64,000 bases of DNA from positions 62,001 through 126,000 of the forward strand of contig JAEWJM010000009.1 in NCBI GenBank assembly GCA_023386585.1, written 5' to 3'. A program made the translations under genes and the position numbers. The DNA comes from Bacteroidota bacterium. GTDB taxonomy: Bacteria > Bacteroidota > Bacteroidia > Flavobacteriales > Flavobacteriaceae. Below the pieces are notes generated by a model, which ran no database searches, was not told where the DNA came from, and was given only the letters and a program-made list of their open reading frames with translations. Positions 42,702 to 53,600 of this stretch are shown piece after piece (positions within the stretch are counted from its first letter, which is position 1; each line of letters starts with the position of its first letter).

Positions 42702-43991
42702 ATGGAAATAGCAATAATATTTTTCCTTATTCTTCTGAACGGCGTATTTTCAATGTCGGAAATCGCCTTGATATCCGCCCGGAAAAATCGCCTTGAAAAC
42801 GCCGCAAAAAAGGGAAATGCAAGTGCGCAGACCGCATTAGACCTGGCAAATTCGCCCAACAAATTCCTTTCAACCGTACAAATTGGCATCACCCTTATCG
42901 GGATTCTTACCGGTATTTTCAGCGGTAACCGGATCACCAGCGATGTGAAGGCGTTCTTTATGCAGTTTACGGCTATTCAACCGTACGCCGATTCACTTGC
43001 GGTGGCCGTCGTTGTTGTTACGCTAACCTTTTTCTCGCTTGTTCTTGGCGAACTGCTTCCCAAGCGGATTGGACTCAATTACCCGGAGAGAATTGCCAAA
43101 GCAGTGGCGATGCCGATGAGGTTCGTTTCAATTGTCACTGCGCCATTCATCTGGCTATTGACAGTTTCCACCGATTTTCTCTTGAAGATTCTGATGATTA
43201 GGCCTTCTGCCGACGGAAAAATCACCGAAGAGGAAATCAAGGCAATCATCAAAGAAGGAACTGAAGGCGGCGAAGTGCAGGAAATCGAACAGGATATTGT
43301 TGAGCGCGTCTTTCATATCGGCGACCGGAAAATCAACTCGCTGATGACACACCGAAAAGCCGTTGTGCTGCTTCCGCTTAACGCCGATAAGAATCATGTG
43401 CGCGACCTCATGCTGAAAGAACTTCACTCGGTTTATCCTGTTTACAACGAAAATCATAACGATATCGTCGGCGTAGTCAACCTGAAAAACATATTCGCGA
43501 ATTTCGAAAATACCAGCTTTGATCTTGCCGAAATCATGACCGAAGCGCCCTATTTGATGGAGCAGACGACCGCCTACAAAGCGCTCGAGCATTTCAAGAC
43601 AAGCGGAATCCATTATGCGTTGGTTTCGGATGAGTACGGCGATTTTGAAGGAATCATTACCCTAAATGACATTCTGGAAGCGCTCGTTGGCGATGCATCC
43701 GATTTTTACAAAGAAGATTTTAAGCTCGTGGCGCGCGAAGACGGCACCTGGATGGTTGACGGACATTATTCGCTGCACGACTTCCTCACGTACTTTGAGC
43801 TCGACGAGCTGATAAACGATTATGAGGTCAACACCGTAAGCGGCCTGATCATGACCGAGCTTTCGTTCATCCCGAAGGAAGGCCAGAAGCTCGTATGGAA
43901 TAATTTCGAACTTGAGGTGCTCGACATGGACGGCGTCAAGATCGACAAGGTAATGGTGCGCTCGCTGGCGAAGGAGAAAGAGGAGCAGTAA
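42702..43991 (+). CDS. CNNM/CorC-type transporter-associated protein (hemolysin family)
   Basis: The ATG at 42702 gives MEIAIIFFLILLNGVFSMSE, ten bases after the adk stop. N-terminal 180 residues hold the four-helix DUF21/CNNM membrane domain (SMSEIALISARKNRLE, LGELLPKRIGLNYPE). Residues about 200-330 are a CBS pair (MTHRKAVVLLP, MTEAPYLMEQTTAYKALEHFK...YGDFEGIITLNDILEALVG), and the end is the CorC_HlyC domain (YKEDFKLVARE to VMVRSLAKE). Related proteins act in Mg or Co efflux. Confidence 0.92.
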   Translation: MEIAIIFFLILLNGVFSMSEIALISARKNRLENAAKKGNASAQTALDLANSPNKFLSTVQIGITLIGILTGIFSGNRITSDVKAFFMQFTAIQPYADSLAVAVVVVTLTFFSLVLGELLPKRIGLNYPERIAKAVAMPMRFVSIVTAPFIWLLTVSTDFLLKILMIRPSADGKITEEEIKAIIKEGTEGGEVQEIEQDIVERVFHIGDRKINSLMTHRKAVVLLPLNADKNHVRDLMLKELHSVYPVYNENHNDIVGVVNLKNIFANFENTSFDLAEIMTEAPYLMEQTTAYKALEHFKTSGIHYALVSDEYGDFEGIITLNDILEALVGDASDFYKEDFKLVAREDGTWMVDGHYSLHDFLTYFELDELINDYEVNTVSGLIMTELSFIPKEGQKLVWNNFELEVLDMDGVKIDKVMVRSLAKEKEEQ

Positions 43992-43993
43992 GA

Positions 43994-44068
43994 AAAGTCG
44001 AAAGTCGAAAGTCCAAAGTGGAATGACTACGACTAACGACTAACGACGAACGACGAATGACGAAAGGT
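43994..44068. repeat. 7-bp-period low-complexity repeat upstream of obgE
   Basis: Two runs of heptamers: AAAGTCG three to four times, then GACTAAC/GACGAAC/GACGAAT/GACGAAA units in a row. It ends 24 bases before the obgE ATG. Confidence 0.75.
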
Positions 44069-44092
44069 GAGAAGCACTCAAAATAAGAAACA

Positions 44093-45094
44093 ATGACCGA
44101 AGGGAATTTCGTAGACTACACTAAAATATTTGTTTCGTCGGGAAAAGGCGGAAAAGGCTCAACGCACCTGCACCGCGAGAAGTTCATCGAAAAGGGCGGG
44201 CCTGACGGTGGAGACGGCGGACGCGGCGGCCACGTTTTTCTTGTCGGAAATAAAGAATTGTGGACACTTTTTCATCTCAAATTTGCGCGGCACATCAAGG
44301 CCGGGCACGGCGGAGACGGCGGCAGCGACCGGTCGACCGGGGCGGACGGTGAAGATAAATATATTGAAGTCCCACTTGGAACAGTCGTACGCGACAAAGA
44401 TTCCAACGAAATCCTGTTCGAAATTACCGAAGACGGCGAAAAGAAGATTGTCGCGAAAGGCGGAAAAGGCGGCCTCGGGAATTGGCATTTTCGCAGCTCG
44501 ACAAACCAAACGCCGCGCTATGCACAGCCTGGGTTGCCCGGGGAAGAAATGGATATCGTTCTTGAGCTTAAAGTCCTCGCCGATGTCGGATTGGTTGGCT
44601 TTCCCAACGCCGGGAAATCCACATTGCTTTCGGTACTGACATCTGCGAAGCCGAAAATCGCCGATTATCCTTTTACGACCTTAAAACCCAACCTTGGAAT
44701 TGTGCAATACCGCGATTTCAGGTCTTTTGTCATTGCCGACATTCCCGGAATAATTGAAGGCGCCGCTGAAGGCAAAGGGCTCGGCCATTACTTTCTTCGA
44801 CATATCGAGCGCAATTCGACATTACTATTTTTGGTTCCAGCCGATGCGCCAAGCATTGTGTCGGAATTTGACGTTTTGCTGAACGAGCTTCGCGAATACA
44901 ATCCGGAGTTGCTCGACAAGGAACGTTTGCTGGTAATTTCAAAAAGTGACCTTCTTGACGAGGAATTGAAGGATGAGCTGAGCAAGGAAATTGAAGCGGC
45001 GATCCCGGGAGTTCCTTTTATGTTCATTTCTTCGGTCGCGCAGCAAGGGCTGACCGAACTGAAAGACAAACTTTGGCAAATGCTGAATAGATAA
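44093..45094 (+). CDS. obgE: Obg family GTPase
   Basis: Ribosome-associated GTPase of 333 aa. Residues 1-160 are the Gly-rich Obg fold (GGKGG, GGPDGGDGGRGGHV, GHGGDGG, KGGKGGLGN), then the G domain: G1 GFPNAGKST at 169-177, G2 DYPFTTLKPN, G3 DIPGI and G4 SKSD. The acidic C-terminal extension of some Obg proteins is absent, as usual in this phylum. A terminator follows directly. Confidence 0.96.
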   Translation: MTEGNFVDYTKIFVSSGKGGKGSTHLHREKFIEKGGPDGGDGGRGGHVFLVGNKELWTLFHLKFARHIKAGHGGDGGSDRSTGADGEDKYIEVPLGTVVRDKDSNEILFEITEDGEKKIVAKGGKGGLGNWHFRSSTNQTPRYAQPGLPGEEMDIVLELKVLADVGLVGFPNAGKSTLLSVLTSAKPKIADYPFTTLKPNLGIVQYRDFRSFVIADIPGIIEGAAEGKGLGHYFLRHIERNSTLLFLVPADAPSIVSEFDVLLNELREYNPELLDKERLLVISKSDLLDEELKDELSKEIEAAIPGVPFMFISSVAQQGLTELKDKLWQMLNR

Positions 45095-45100
45095 ATTACG

Positions 45101-45128
45101 AAAAGCCGGCTAAGAAGCCGGCTTTTTT
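45101..45128 (+). terminator. rho-independent terminator after obgE
   Basis: AAAAGCCGGC-TAAGAA-GCCGGCTTTT followed by T residues, six bases after the obgE stop. Confidence 0.88.
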
Positions 45129-45197
45129 ATTACTGGCCGATTGCGAGTCGGCAGATTTTGAATTACCACAGCTGCTGACGTAATGCGGAATGTGCGA

Positions 45198-45290
45198 CAG
45201 GGATGGAAGCGGCATCCTTTTGCCGGGAAAACCTCAAAGGTTTTCAAAACCTTTGAGGTTTGGCAAAAGATACAGCGGACAGCCCGGCCG
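45198..45290 (+). repeat. modular intergenic repeat, copy E
   Basis: CAGGGATGGAAGCGGCATCC, TTTTGC, an inner palindrome of AAACCTCAAAGGTTT/AAACCTTTGAGGTTT (as in copy A), then GGCAAAAGATACAGCGGACAGCCC. It fills most of the 327-bp gap between obgE and the S46 peptidase; the remaining 130 bp presumably hold the peptidase promoter, but no clear box was found. Confidence 0.78.
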
Positions 45291-45421
45291 TTCGCCATAT
45301 TTAACCATTTGCGCTTCGTCAAAGTTGATTTTTGGCTTATATTAGCGCCGCCTATGATGATTTTTGTAACGTCACGAACAACGGTCAGACTAAGGCTATC
45401 AATTAACTTTATTTATTTACC

Positions 45422-47566
45422 ATGAAAAGAATTATTTTATTCCTCACCATGTGCCTTATGGCGTTTCCGGTTAGGGCAGATGAAGGAATGTGGTTCCTGA
45501 TGTTCATCGAGCGGCTGAATCACCGCGATATGGAAAAAATGGGGCTGCAACTAACTGCCGAAGAGATTTACAGCATCAACCATCACAGTTTGAAAGATGC
45601 GATCGTCCAGTTTAATGGTGGATGTACTGCCGAAATCGTTTCAAAAGATGGCTTGGTTTTGACCAATCACCATTGCGGATACGATGCAATTGCAGAGCTT
45701 TCGACTGCCGAGCAGAATTACCTGAAAAATGGATTCTGGGCGAAAGACCGCGCCGCGGAGATGAAGCCACAATCACTTTATGTTCGCTTTTTTGTACGCA
45801 TGGACGATGTTTCAAAACGCATTCTTTCGAAAGTCAACCCACAGATGACAGAGCTGGAGCGTGAAGCGGCAATCAACAAAGAAATCGCGCAGATCGAAAA
45901 GGAAAATAACGAAGGCGGGAAATATACGGTTTCCGTTCGTCCGTTCTTCCAGGGTAATGAATATTACTACTTTGTTTATCAGGATTATAAGGATGTAAGG
46001 CTGGTTGGAACTCCGCCGGAAAGCATCGGTAAATTTGGTGGCGATACCGACAACTGGGAATGGCCGCGCCACACAGGCGATTTTTCGATGTTCCGCGTTT
46101 ATGCCGACAAAAACGGAAATCCGGCTGAATATTCTAAAGACAATGTGCCTTTGCAGCCGAAACATTACCTTCCGGTAAGCCTGAAAGGCGTTCAGGAAAA
46201 CGACTTTGCGATGATTTTGGGTTATCCGGGCAGAACCAACCGTTGGATGCCTGCTGGCGGAATCGAACAGAACGTGAAGTACGCTTATCCTGCCTGGGTT
46301 GAAGGTGCTAAAACCGGAATGGACAATATGAAAAAATACATGGAGCAAAGCGACGATGTTCGCCTGATGTATGCTTCCAAATATGCTTCTACCGCGAACT
46401 ACTGGAAAAACCGCCAGGGAATGATCGATGCTTTGACCAAAGCTAAAACCGCGAAAACAAAGGCTGCTCAGGAAGCCAAGTTCAATGCGTGGGCGAATAA
46501 AAAGGAAAACCGGGAAAAATACGGCCACGTTGTTTCGACGATCAACAAGTATTATTCACTGACCAATGAAAAAGCGCGCCACGACAATTACCTTCAGCAG
46601 TTATTGCGTACCAGTTCTTACGGTACCATTTCCCGCTCATTGGGCCGCCAACTTGACACGTATGCCAAAGCAGATGCTGCGAAGAGAAAAGACATGCGTC
46701 CGGACATGGAAAAAATTATCGATGAGTTTTTCAAGGATATTTACCTTCCCGCAGAGAAAGACATCCTTGCGGCACAATTGAAGCTATATATTGCCAAAGC
46801 CAAAGGATATCCGTTATCGGCAGCAATTGAGAACCTGGCAAAGGAAAACAACAACGATTTTACTTCGTACGTCAATAGCGCGTTTGAACTTTCGATATTC
46901 ACTTCGCCGGCACGCGTGAAAGCGTTCCTCGATATGCCGAATTCGAACATGCTGACAAACGATCCGCTTTATATGTTGTCGGATGATCTGCTTAAGCAAT
47001 TGAATTCAAAATCGGATGAAATTGCGAAGGCGCAAAACGATTTCCAGGCGTCGTTCCGTTTATTGGTGGAAGGACTTCGCCAATCGAAAATCGGTACGAT
47101 CAAATATCCGGATGCCAATTCGACTTTGAGGCTGACTTACGGAAAGGTCCGCGCGTTGCCTGCAGATAAAAGGAACAATGTGAAGATCAACAACTACACA
47201 ACCATGGACGGAATGGTGAAGAAGTACAAGAAAGGTGATGAGGAATTCGACCTTCCGACAAGGCTTCTTGAGCTGAATTCCAAGAAAGACTACGGACAAT
47301 ATGCCGATAAAGCCGGATACATGCCAATAAACTTCCTTACCGACAACGACATTACCGGAGGAAATTCAGGATCGCCTGTTTTGAATGGTAAAGGTGAACT
47401 TATCGGAATTGCTTTTGACGGTAACATCGAGGCAATGGCCGGAGACGTGATTTTCGATCCGAAACTTCAGCGCACCATTAATGTTGATATCCGTTTTGTT
47501 CTTTGGATCATTGATAAGTACGCGGGAGCTAAGCACATTGTTGACGAAATGACGTTGGTAAAATAA
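45422..47566 (+). CDS. S46 family dipeptidyl-peptidase (DPP7-like)
   Basis: Exported serine peptidase that removes dipeptides from the N-termini of oligopeptides. 714 aa with signal peptide MKRIILFLTMCLMAFPVRA. Chymotrypsin-like triad: His84 in TNHHCGYD, Asp in FGGDTDNWEWPRHTGDF and Ser649 in GGNSGSPV; IIRNGN-type Asn contacts are present in ITGGNSG. The specificity region reads FDGNIEAM with Gly667; a Gly here is known for DPP7 (hydrophobic P1), whereas DPP11 has Arg (acidic P1). The assignment to DPP7 rests on that one residue and is moderate. Confidence 0.93.
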   Translation: MKRIILFLTMCLMAFPVRADEGMWFLMFIERLNHRDMEKMGLQLTAEEIYSINHHSLKDAIVQFNGGCTAEIVSKDGLVLTNHHCGYDAIAELSTAEQNYLKNGFWAKDRAAEMKPQSLYVRFFVRMDDVSKRILSKVNPQMTELEREAAINKEIAQIEKENNEGGKYTVSVRPFFQGNEYYYFVYQDYKDVRLVGTPPESIGKFGGDTDNWEWPRHTGDFSMFRVYADKNGNPAEYSKDNVPLQPKHYLPVSLKGVQENDFAMILGYPGRTNRWMPAGGIEQNVKYAYPAWVEGAKTGMDNMKKYMEQSDDVRLMYASKYASTANYWKNRQGMIDALTKAKTAKTKAAQEAKFNAWANKKENREKYGHVVSTINKYYSLTNEKARHDNYLQQLLRTSSYGTISRSLGRQLDTYAKADAAKRKDMRPDMEKIIDEFFKDIYLPAEKDILAAQLKLYIAKAKGYPLSAAIENLAKENNNDFTSYVNSAFELSIFTSPARVKAFLDMPNSNMLTNDPLYMLSDDLLKQLNSKSDEIAKAQNDFQASFRLLVEGLRQSKIGTIKYPDANSTLRLTYGKVRALPADKRNNVKINNYTTMDGMVKKYKKGDEEFDLPTRLLELNSKKDYGQYADKAGYMPINFLTDNDITGGNSGSPVLNGKGELIGIAFDGNIEAMAGDVIFDPKLQRTINVDIRFVLWIIDKYAGAKHIVDEMTLVK

Positions 47567-47584
47567 GTCAACCGACATAAAATT

Positions 47585-47617
47585 AAAAATCCGTCTCGAA
47601 AGAGGCGGATTTTTTTT
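47585..47617. terminator. bidirectional terminator
   Basis: AAATCCGTCTC-GAAA-GAGGCGGATTT (one G-T pair) with a long T-run, 18 bases after the S46 stop, serving also the convergent giant gene. Confidence 0.87.
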
Positions 47618-47668
47618 AACTATTATTGTGAGCGAGTCACTGTAATCTCTCTGGCAGGAAAAAGTGGG

Positions 47669-50600
47669 TTATTGCGTTACAAGTTTGATATTCAAAATTT
47701 CACCCGACACCAGCGCGACCTTGGCAAAGTAAACGCCCTGGGCATAAACAAACTGGGTTGTGAAGAATGCCTCGGTGGTTTGCGGCGCAAAGACTGCAAT
47801 GTTTTTTCCGGTTACGTCAAACACAGAAACTTGTTGGATCGCACTTTCGGCCTGTATTGCCAAAACCTGGTTTTTGATGTAGGCAGCAACTCCGGCGACA
47901 TTGTGGCTGTTTGTGTTCAAAGCCGAGTTGGTGTACCTCAAAACGAACCGGTCGATAAATGTTCCGTTTGCGGTTGCGAAGGAATACGGACTCGCATTAA
48001 GATCGTGAATTGCATTCAGCACTTTGTCTTCGAGATAGATGTTGTGGTCAGTGAATAATCCGTCAACACGGTCAATTCCGATGGTATAGGTTCCGGCTTC
48101 GGCGGCAGTTAATCCTAGCGGCACCGTATCGTTTTCGTCGAAAGGAAGCTGCCTGCCCTGGATGGTGAGGTTTTTACCGTCATTAATCGAGTACAAGGTC
48201 AGGTTTCCGGTTCCCATCAGTTCGCCATCAAACGAGCGGTCGATCCCGTTGGTTGCTTCCTCGCAATATCCCACCAAAATCTGACTGAATAAATTCTGCG
48301 AGTTGGCAAGATTGAGCCAGATCCGATGTCTTTCAAGTCCGGCGTTTTTCTCCTGTTCACCAGGCCGGAAGAATACGTTGTTGTTACCCGAAACCCGCAT
48401 ACTGTTGTTGAATAATGCCGTTCCGCTTGTGATTCCGACGGTGAAAAACGCCTGGCCGGAAGCAATATATCCGTTCGGCGGTGTTCCACCATACCCGGCC
48501 GGAACTGTATTCGTTCCGCCTAAAGTGTTATACGAAGCATATCCATCGGAACTATAATTATACGTAAATGTTCCATAAAATGGATTCGGATTGGCTGCAC
48601 TAGGCGGTGCGTTATGTGTCCAGAAATAAATGGTTCCGTTCAGCAACGCACTGTTTTGCGGATAATTGAGGAAGACATCCGCATCAACCGCAGAGGGATA
48701 CGGGTTTCCGATCAAATTGAGCTTATCGAATATAGTTGCCGGGCCCATCGATCCTGTCAGAATCGGAATATTGATATTTCCGTTATTCGGCGTTCCGAGG
48801 AATACCGCGGTATACGGAACCGTGGTTGACGGATTCATCGAGAAGGTTTGAGGAGCGCGTACGATATAGCCTTTGGTTGGGTTCATAATTGTTGCCGAAG
48901 ATTCCTGAATCCAATTTCCGTTTCCTCCCGCAATAGTCGGATTCCAAGAGAAGTATTTATCGAAAAGTGTGACAGGCGACAAGTTTCCGAGCGTATAGCT
49001 TCCAATGACGACCGGCGAGTTCCAATAGGTAAAATCGAAGCGATACATAGGTTGTGTGATTCGCGTTATGGCAATGGTTCCGATGTTTGCCACGTTGTCG
49101 GTCTGCACAAGACTTGCGTCGTCCAGAATGAAGAAATTGCCCAGCGCATTGACATTAACGACGTTGGTGACATTAATTGTATTGGTCGGCGTAACGTCGA
49201 GGCGGCCGCCGCTTAACACGGTCAGGCTGTAAGCAAACGCGTCATAATTTGCGCCCGAGATTACCGGATCAACAAGTACGTTTGGAATAATTACGCAGTT
49301 GGACGGCGTTGGCACTCCCGCAGGCATCCAGTTTCCTGCATTGTTCCAATTGGAATTGACGGCTCCGGTCCATGTTTTTCCGTTCGTAATTACCGTAATG
49401 CAATTACTCGGTGTGCTGCATTGGACTCCATTCAGCGTCGACGTTGCGATTACATGATAATAAGTTGTTTGTGATAAGAGAGGCGGGTCGTATGTGGCGA
49501 ATATTGCTCCGGGAACATTTATCCATGGGCCTACACAACCCGTTGCGCTGCTTTGCCATTGGTAGGATATTGCTCCGAGTCCGCTCGCCGGCGTACTTAC
49601 CGTAAACGCGACAGGATCGGAATTGGCGCACAATATCTGGTCACCGGCAACAGTCATTGGAGAAATATCGTTTACATAAACCGTTACCGAATTTGAAGGC
49701 GCCTGACAGGTATTTCCGCCTACTGTCGCAAATGTGATTCTTTGATAATAGATGATTGCATTAACCGGTCCCGGCGGATCGTATGTCGCATTGGTTTCGC
49801 CTGGAATGTCGATCCACGAGCCGGCTAATCCGGTCGGGCTGCTTTGCCATTGGTAGGAAATTCCGGTTCCGCTGGCAGCGGTTGCAACGGTGAAGGCCGC
49901 AGGATCACCACCCATACATACTGTCCGGTTTCCGTTAATAGTTCCTGCAATAAACGCATTTGCTGTAACCACGACGCAGTTTGTTGTCGCCGAACAGGAA
50001 ACTGCTGCCAATGTTGATGTTACGATCCGGTGGTAATAGGTGGTTACCACGACACCAGTCGGCGGATCATAGGTTGCACTGGTTGCGCCCGCAATATTTG
50101 TCCATGGTCCGCCGCAGCCAACCGTACTTTGCTGCCATTGATAAGTCAATGTCCCTGATCCGGTTGCAGTTGTAATCTGCGTAAATGCTGCAGGATTTGT
50201 CGAATTGCATAAAGTCTCATCAGTTCCGATGGTACCTGCGCTCACGTTGTTAATCACAATTGATATGCAATTGCTGTAATCGTTGCAACTGTTCGCGCCA
50301 ATGGTTGAAATTGCAGCACGTCGGAAATAGGTATTCACGATGAGTGATGTCGGAGTGTATGTTGCAGCGGTGGCAAGCGGAATGTCAGTCCACGGCCCGC
50401 CGCATCCGCCGGTGCTTATTTGCCATTGATAGGTGAGCGCGCCCGCTCCCGTCGCCGGAGTTGTGGTAGTAATCGTAGCAGGCACGCTTCCATTGCAGAT
50501 GGTTTGATTTGTGGAAATTGTGCCTCCGGTCACGGCATTAATGATAACTTGTATTGCTGTAGTGTTGGCAGTCGAACAAGTTACTCCGTTGACGATAGTG

Positions 50601-53600
50601 CTTACGACCCTTCGGTACCAGGTAGTTTGGGTCAATCCTGCAGGAGGATCATATGTGATTCCCGTGGCTCCTAAAATGTCTGCCCACGGGCCAGCAGCCG
50701 AAGTTATGCTGCTTTGCCACTGATAGGTTAGCGACGAACCGCCTGTTGCCGGGGTGGCTTCGATGAGCGCTGATGGATCTCCACCCATACAAACTCCCTG
50801 ATTGCTTGCGATCGTTCCCGGAGTGAGCGCCGGGTTCACGTTAACCGTAAACGTAATCGGGGTTCCGATGCATGAGGGCGAAGCAGGTGTGATCGTATAC
50901 GTTACCGGTTGTATAACTGCCGATGTGTTGGTAAGAATATCGTTGATCGTATAGGTTGCGCCAATCGCGAGGTTGCCGGATGCGATCGGAAATGTTGCTG
51001 AGCTTGTGACATTCGCGTTTGCTGCCCTCGTAATTGTGTAACTCATTGTAGAGTTAGTTATGTTGCCACCGATGACAATTCCGGCACTCGTTGCACTACA
51101 AATCGTACTTCCGGTCGCGGGAGCCAGAACGGTTGCGACTGGTTTTGGTCGGATCGTGACAGTTACTTGTCTTGGCGACAGGCTGCAGATTAGCACATTG
51201 GCATCGTTGTAAATGTTTGGGGTTATAAACACAGTCGTTGTAACGTTGCTATTCGTGTTATTGATAGCTGTCAGCGGCAGTGTTGCACTTGACTGCGACC
51301 AGATAGCAATCCCAAAAAGATAGAATGTAAAAGTTGTTCCGATAGGCCCGCCCGTCACCGGTGCAATATAATTTACATCGGATGTCCATGTAAATCGGAT
51401 ATTGCTGTCGCCACCCAAAAACTGGTTCGACTCAATTGTTGGGTTAAATGCACTTGCTGAACATACAGTTGCTCCACCGCCTCCGGTACTGAAAGTGAAA
51501 TTAAAATTATTAACGACCGCCACGCTAACGATGTTGCTGGTTTCATTACCGCAGCTGGTGGCGATAACCTGGTAAAATGTCGTCGGAGTTCCCGCGCCTG
51601 TAATTGGTGGAGCATAGGTACTTCCTGTCGCACCCGCTATGCTTGTCCATGGACCTGTTGCGCTTGGCGCGCTTTGCCATTGATAAGTATATAACGCCGT
51701 TCCGCCACTCGGCAATTGTGTGATGACAATTGGAGTCGGCGTAGAACCTGCACAAACGGTTTGCGATTCCCCTATTTGTGGAGGCTGAAGATCCGGGAAT
51801 ACCGTTATTATCGTCGATTTTGTGCTTGAGCATCCACTAAGCGTTGCCGAAATGGTTACAGTCAGTGTTTGCGGCGTGGTGGACGTGTTTGAAAGCGTGC
51901 CCGATATTGTATTGCCTGATAGCGATAACGCGCCTGTAATATTTGCATTTGATGTTGAACTCCACGTAATTGTGCTTCCCGCCAATGCCGAAAAATTAAG
52001 GTTCACAGCACTATTATTACAAATGCTGAGCGTTGCAGGGGCAATGACATTTGGTGAAGGATGAATCGTTACCTGCGCACTTCCATTCACTGAGGCACAT
52101 CCGCCTGCGGTTGCCGATAATGTAAAAGTCACTGTTTGGTCCACACCGGAGTTGTTTACCATTGTTCCGGTTATTGACGGACCGTTTCCGGATGCGGGAA
52201 TTCCCGTCACAAGAACGGTATTGTCTCGTGTCCAGCTAAAAGTAGTTCCCGACACATTATTCGTTTCCGTGATCAGAATTGGCGTAATAGCGATGTTACT
52301 GCATACAGATTGTGTCGTAGGATTCGCCGAAATTACAGGTTTAGGTTTGACCGTTACCGTAAATGTGGTTGATGATGAACTGCAACCCGAAGCATCCGCG
52401 TTTAAGGTAAATGTGACAACCTGGCTGACATTGGTTGTGTTTGTCAATGTTCCATTAACCGGCGTTCCCGATCCCGAAGCCGGCATGCCGGTCACATTTA
52501 CAAGATTATCCCTTGTCCAGTTGAAAGTGCTACCCGCAACGCCGTTCGAGGCAGTTAAATTCACAGCAGAAATGGCTGTATCTGAACAAATCGTCTGACT
52601 TGCAGGGTTTGCCGCCGGAGTCGGAACGGGATTTACGGTGACGGTTACTGTAATTGTGTTGGATTGACAACCTTCTTCAGAGATTGCAGTGACTGTAAAC
52701 GTGGTTGCTTGCGGAACGTTCGTTGTGTTGACAAGCGTGCCGGAAATATTGCCCGATCCGGTCGCTGCTATTCCCGTCAATGCCGCCGTGTTGTTACGAG
52801 TCCAGGAATAGGATGTAACGCCGGGCAGGTTATTCGGATTTGACAAATTTACGGTTGTCATCGGTGTTCCTGAGCAAACCGTTTGGGATAACAAATCAGC
52901 ACCGACCGTTGGTTTCGGGTTTACGGTAATCGTCATTGTGAATGTACTTCCGGTACATGAGCCCGAGGTCGCCGTAATATTATAAGTGGCTGTTTGAGGA
53001 ACGGTGGTCAGGTTTGTCAAAGTTTGACTTATCGTGGCCTGTCCTATTGCTGCCGTTCCGCCCGACATTCCGCCGGAAAGTGTTGGCGCACCCCACGAGT
53101 AAGTTGTTCCAAGTGGAATAATGTTTCCGCCACCATTTGAAGGAGTGATTGAAAATGTGTCGCCGCTGCAGGTGGTCGGCGACAGGTTTACGATATAGGG
53201 TACCGGGTTGACCGTGACGGTTACCGTAAAAGGGCTGCCCACACAATTCCCGGAAGTCCCGGATGTAGGCGTAACGACGTAAGTAGCCGTTTGGGGCACG
53301 TTTGTCGGATTGGATAACAATTGGCTCACAGTAGATTGGCCTGTTTGTGCGCTTCCGCCGGTAAGTCCGCCGGTAACAGTCGGAGCAGCCCATGAATAAG
53401 TTGTTCCCGCCGGCACCACGGTGGCAGACGTCGGCACGCCATCGATCAGGTTCGCCAAAAACGGAAAATCACTGCATGTGCTTGTAGTTTGGTTTCCAAT
53501 CTGCGGCTTTTCTTGTACGATGACCGCCGCCGAAAGGGTACTCAAAGTAGTTGTACAGGCATTGCTGATAATGCAATAGTAATTCAATGAGGAATCTGTT

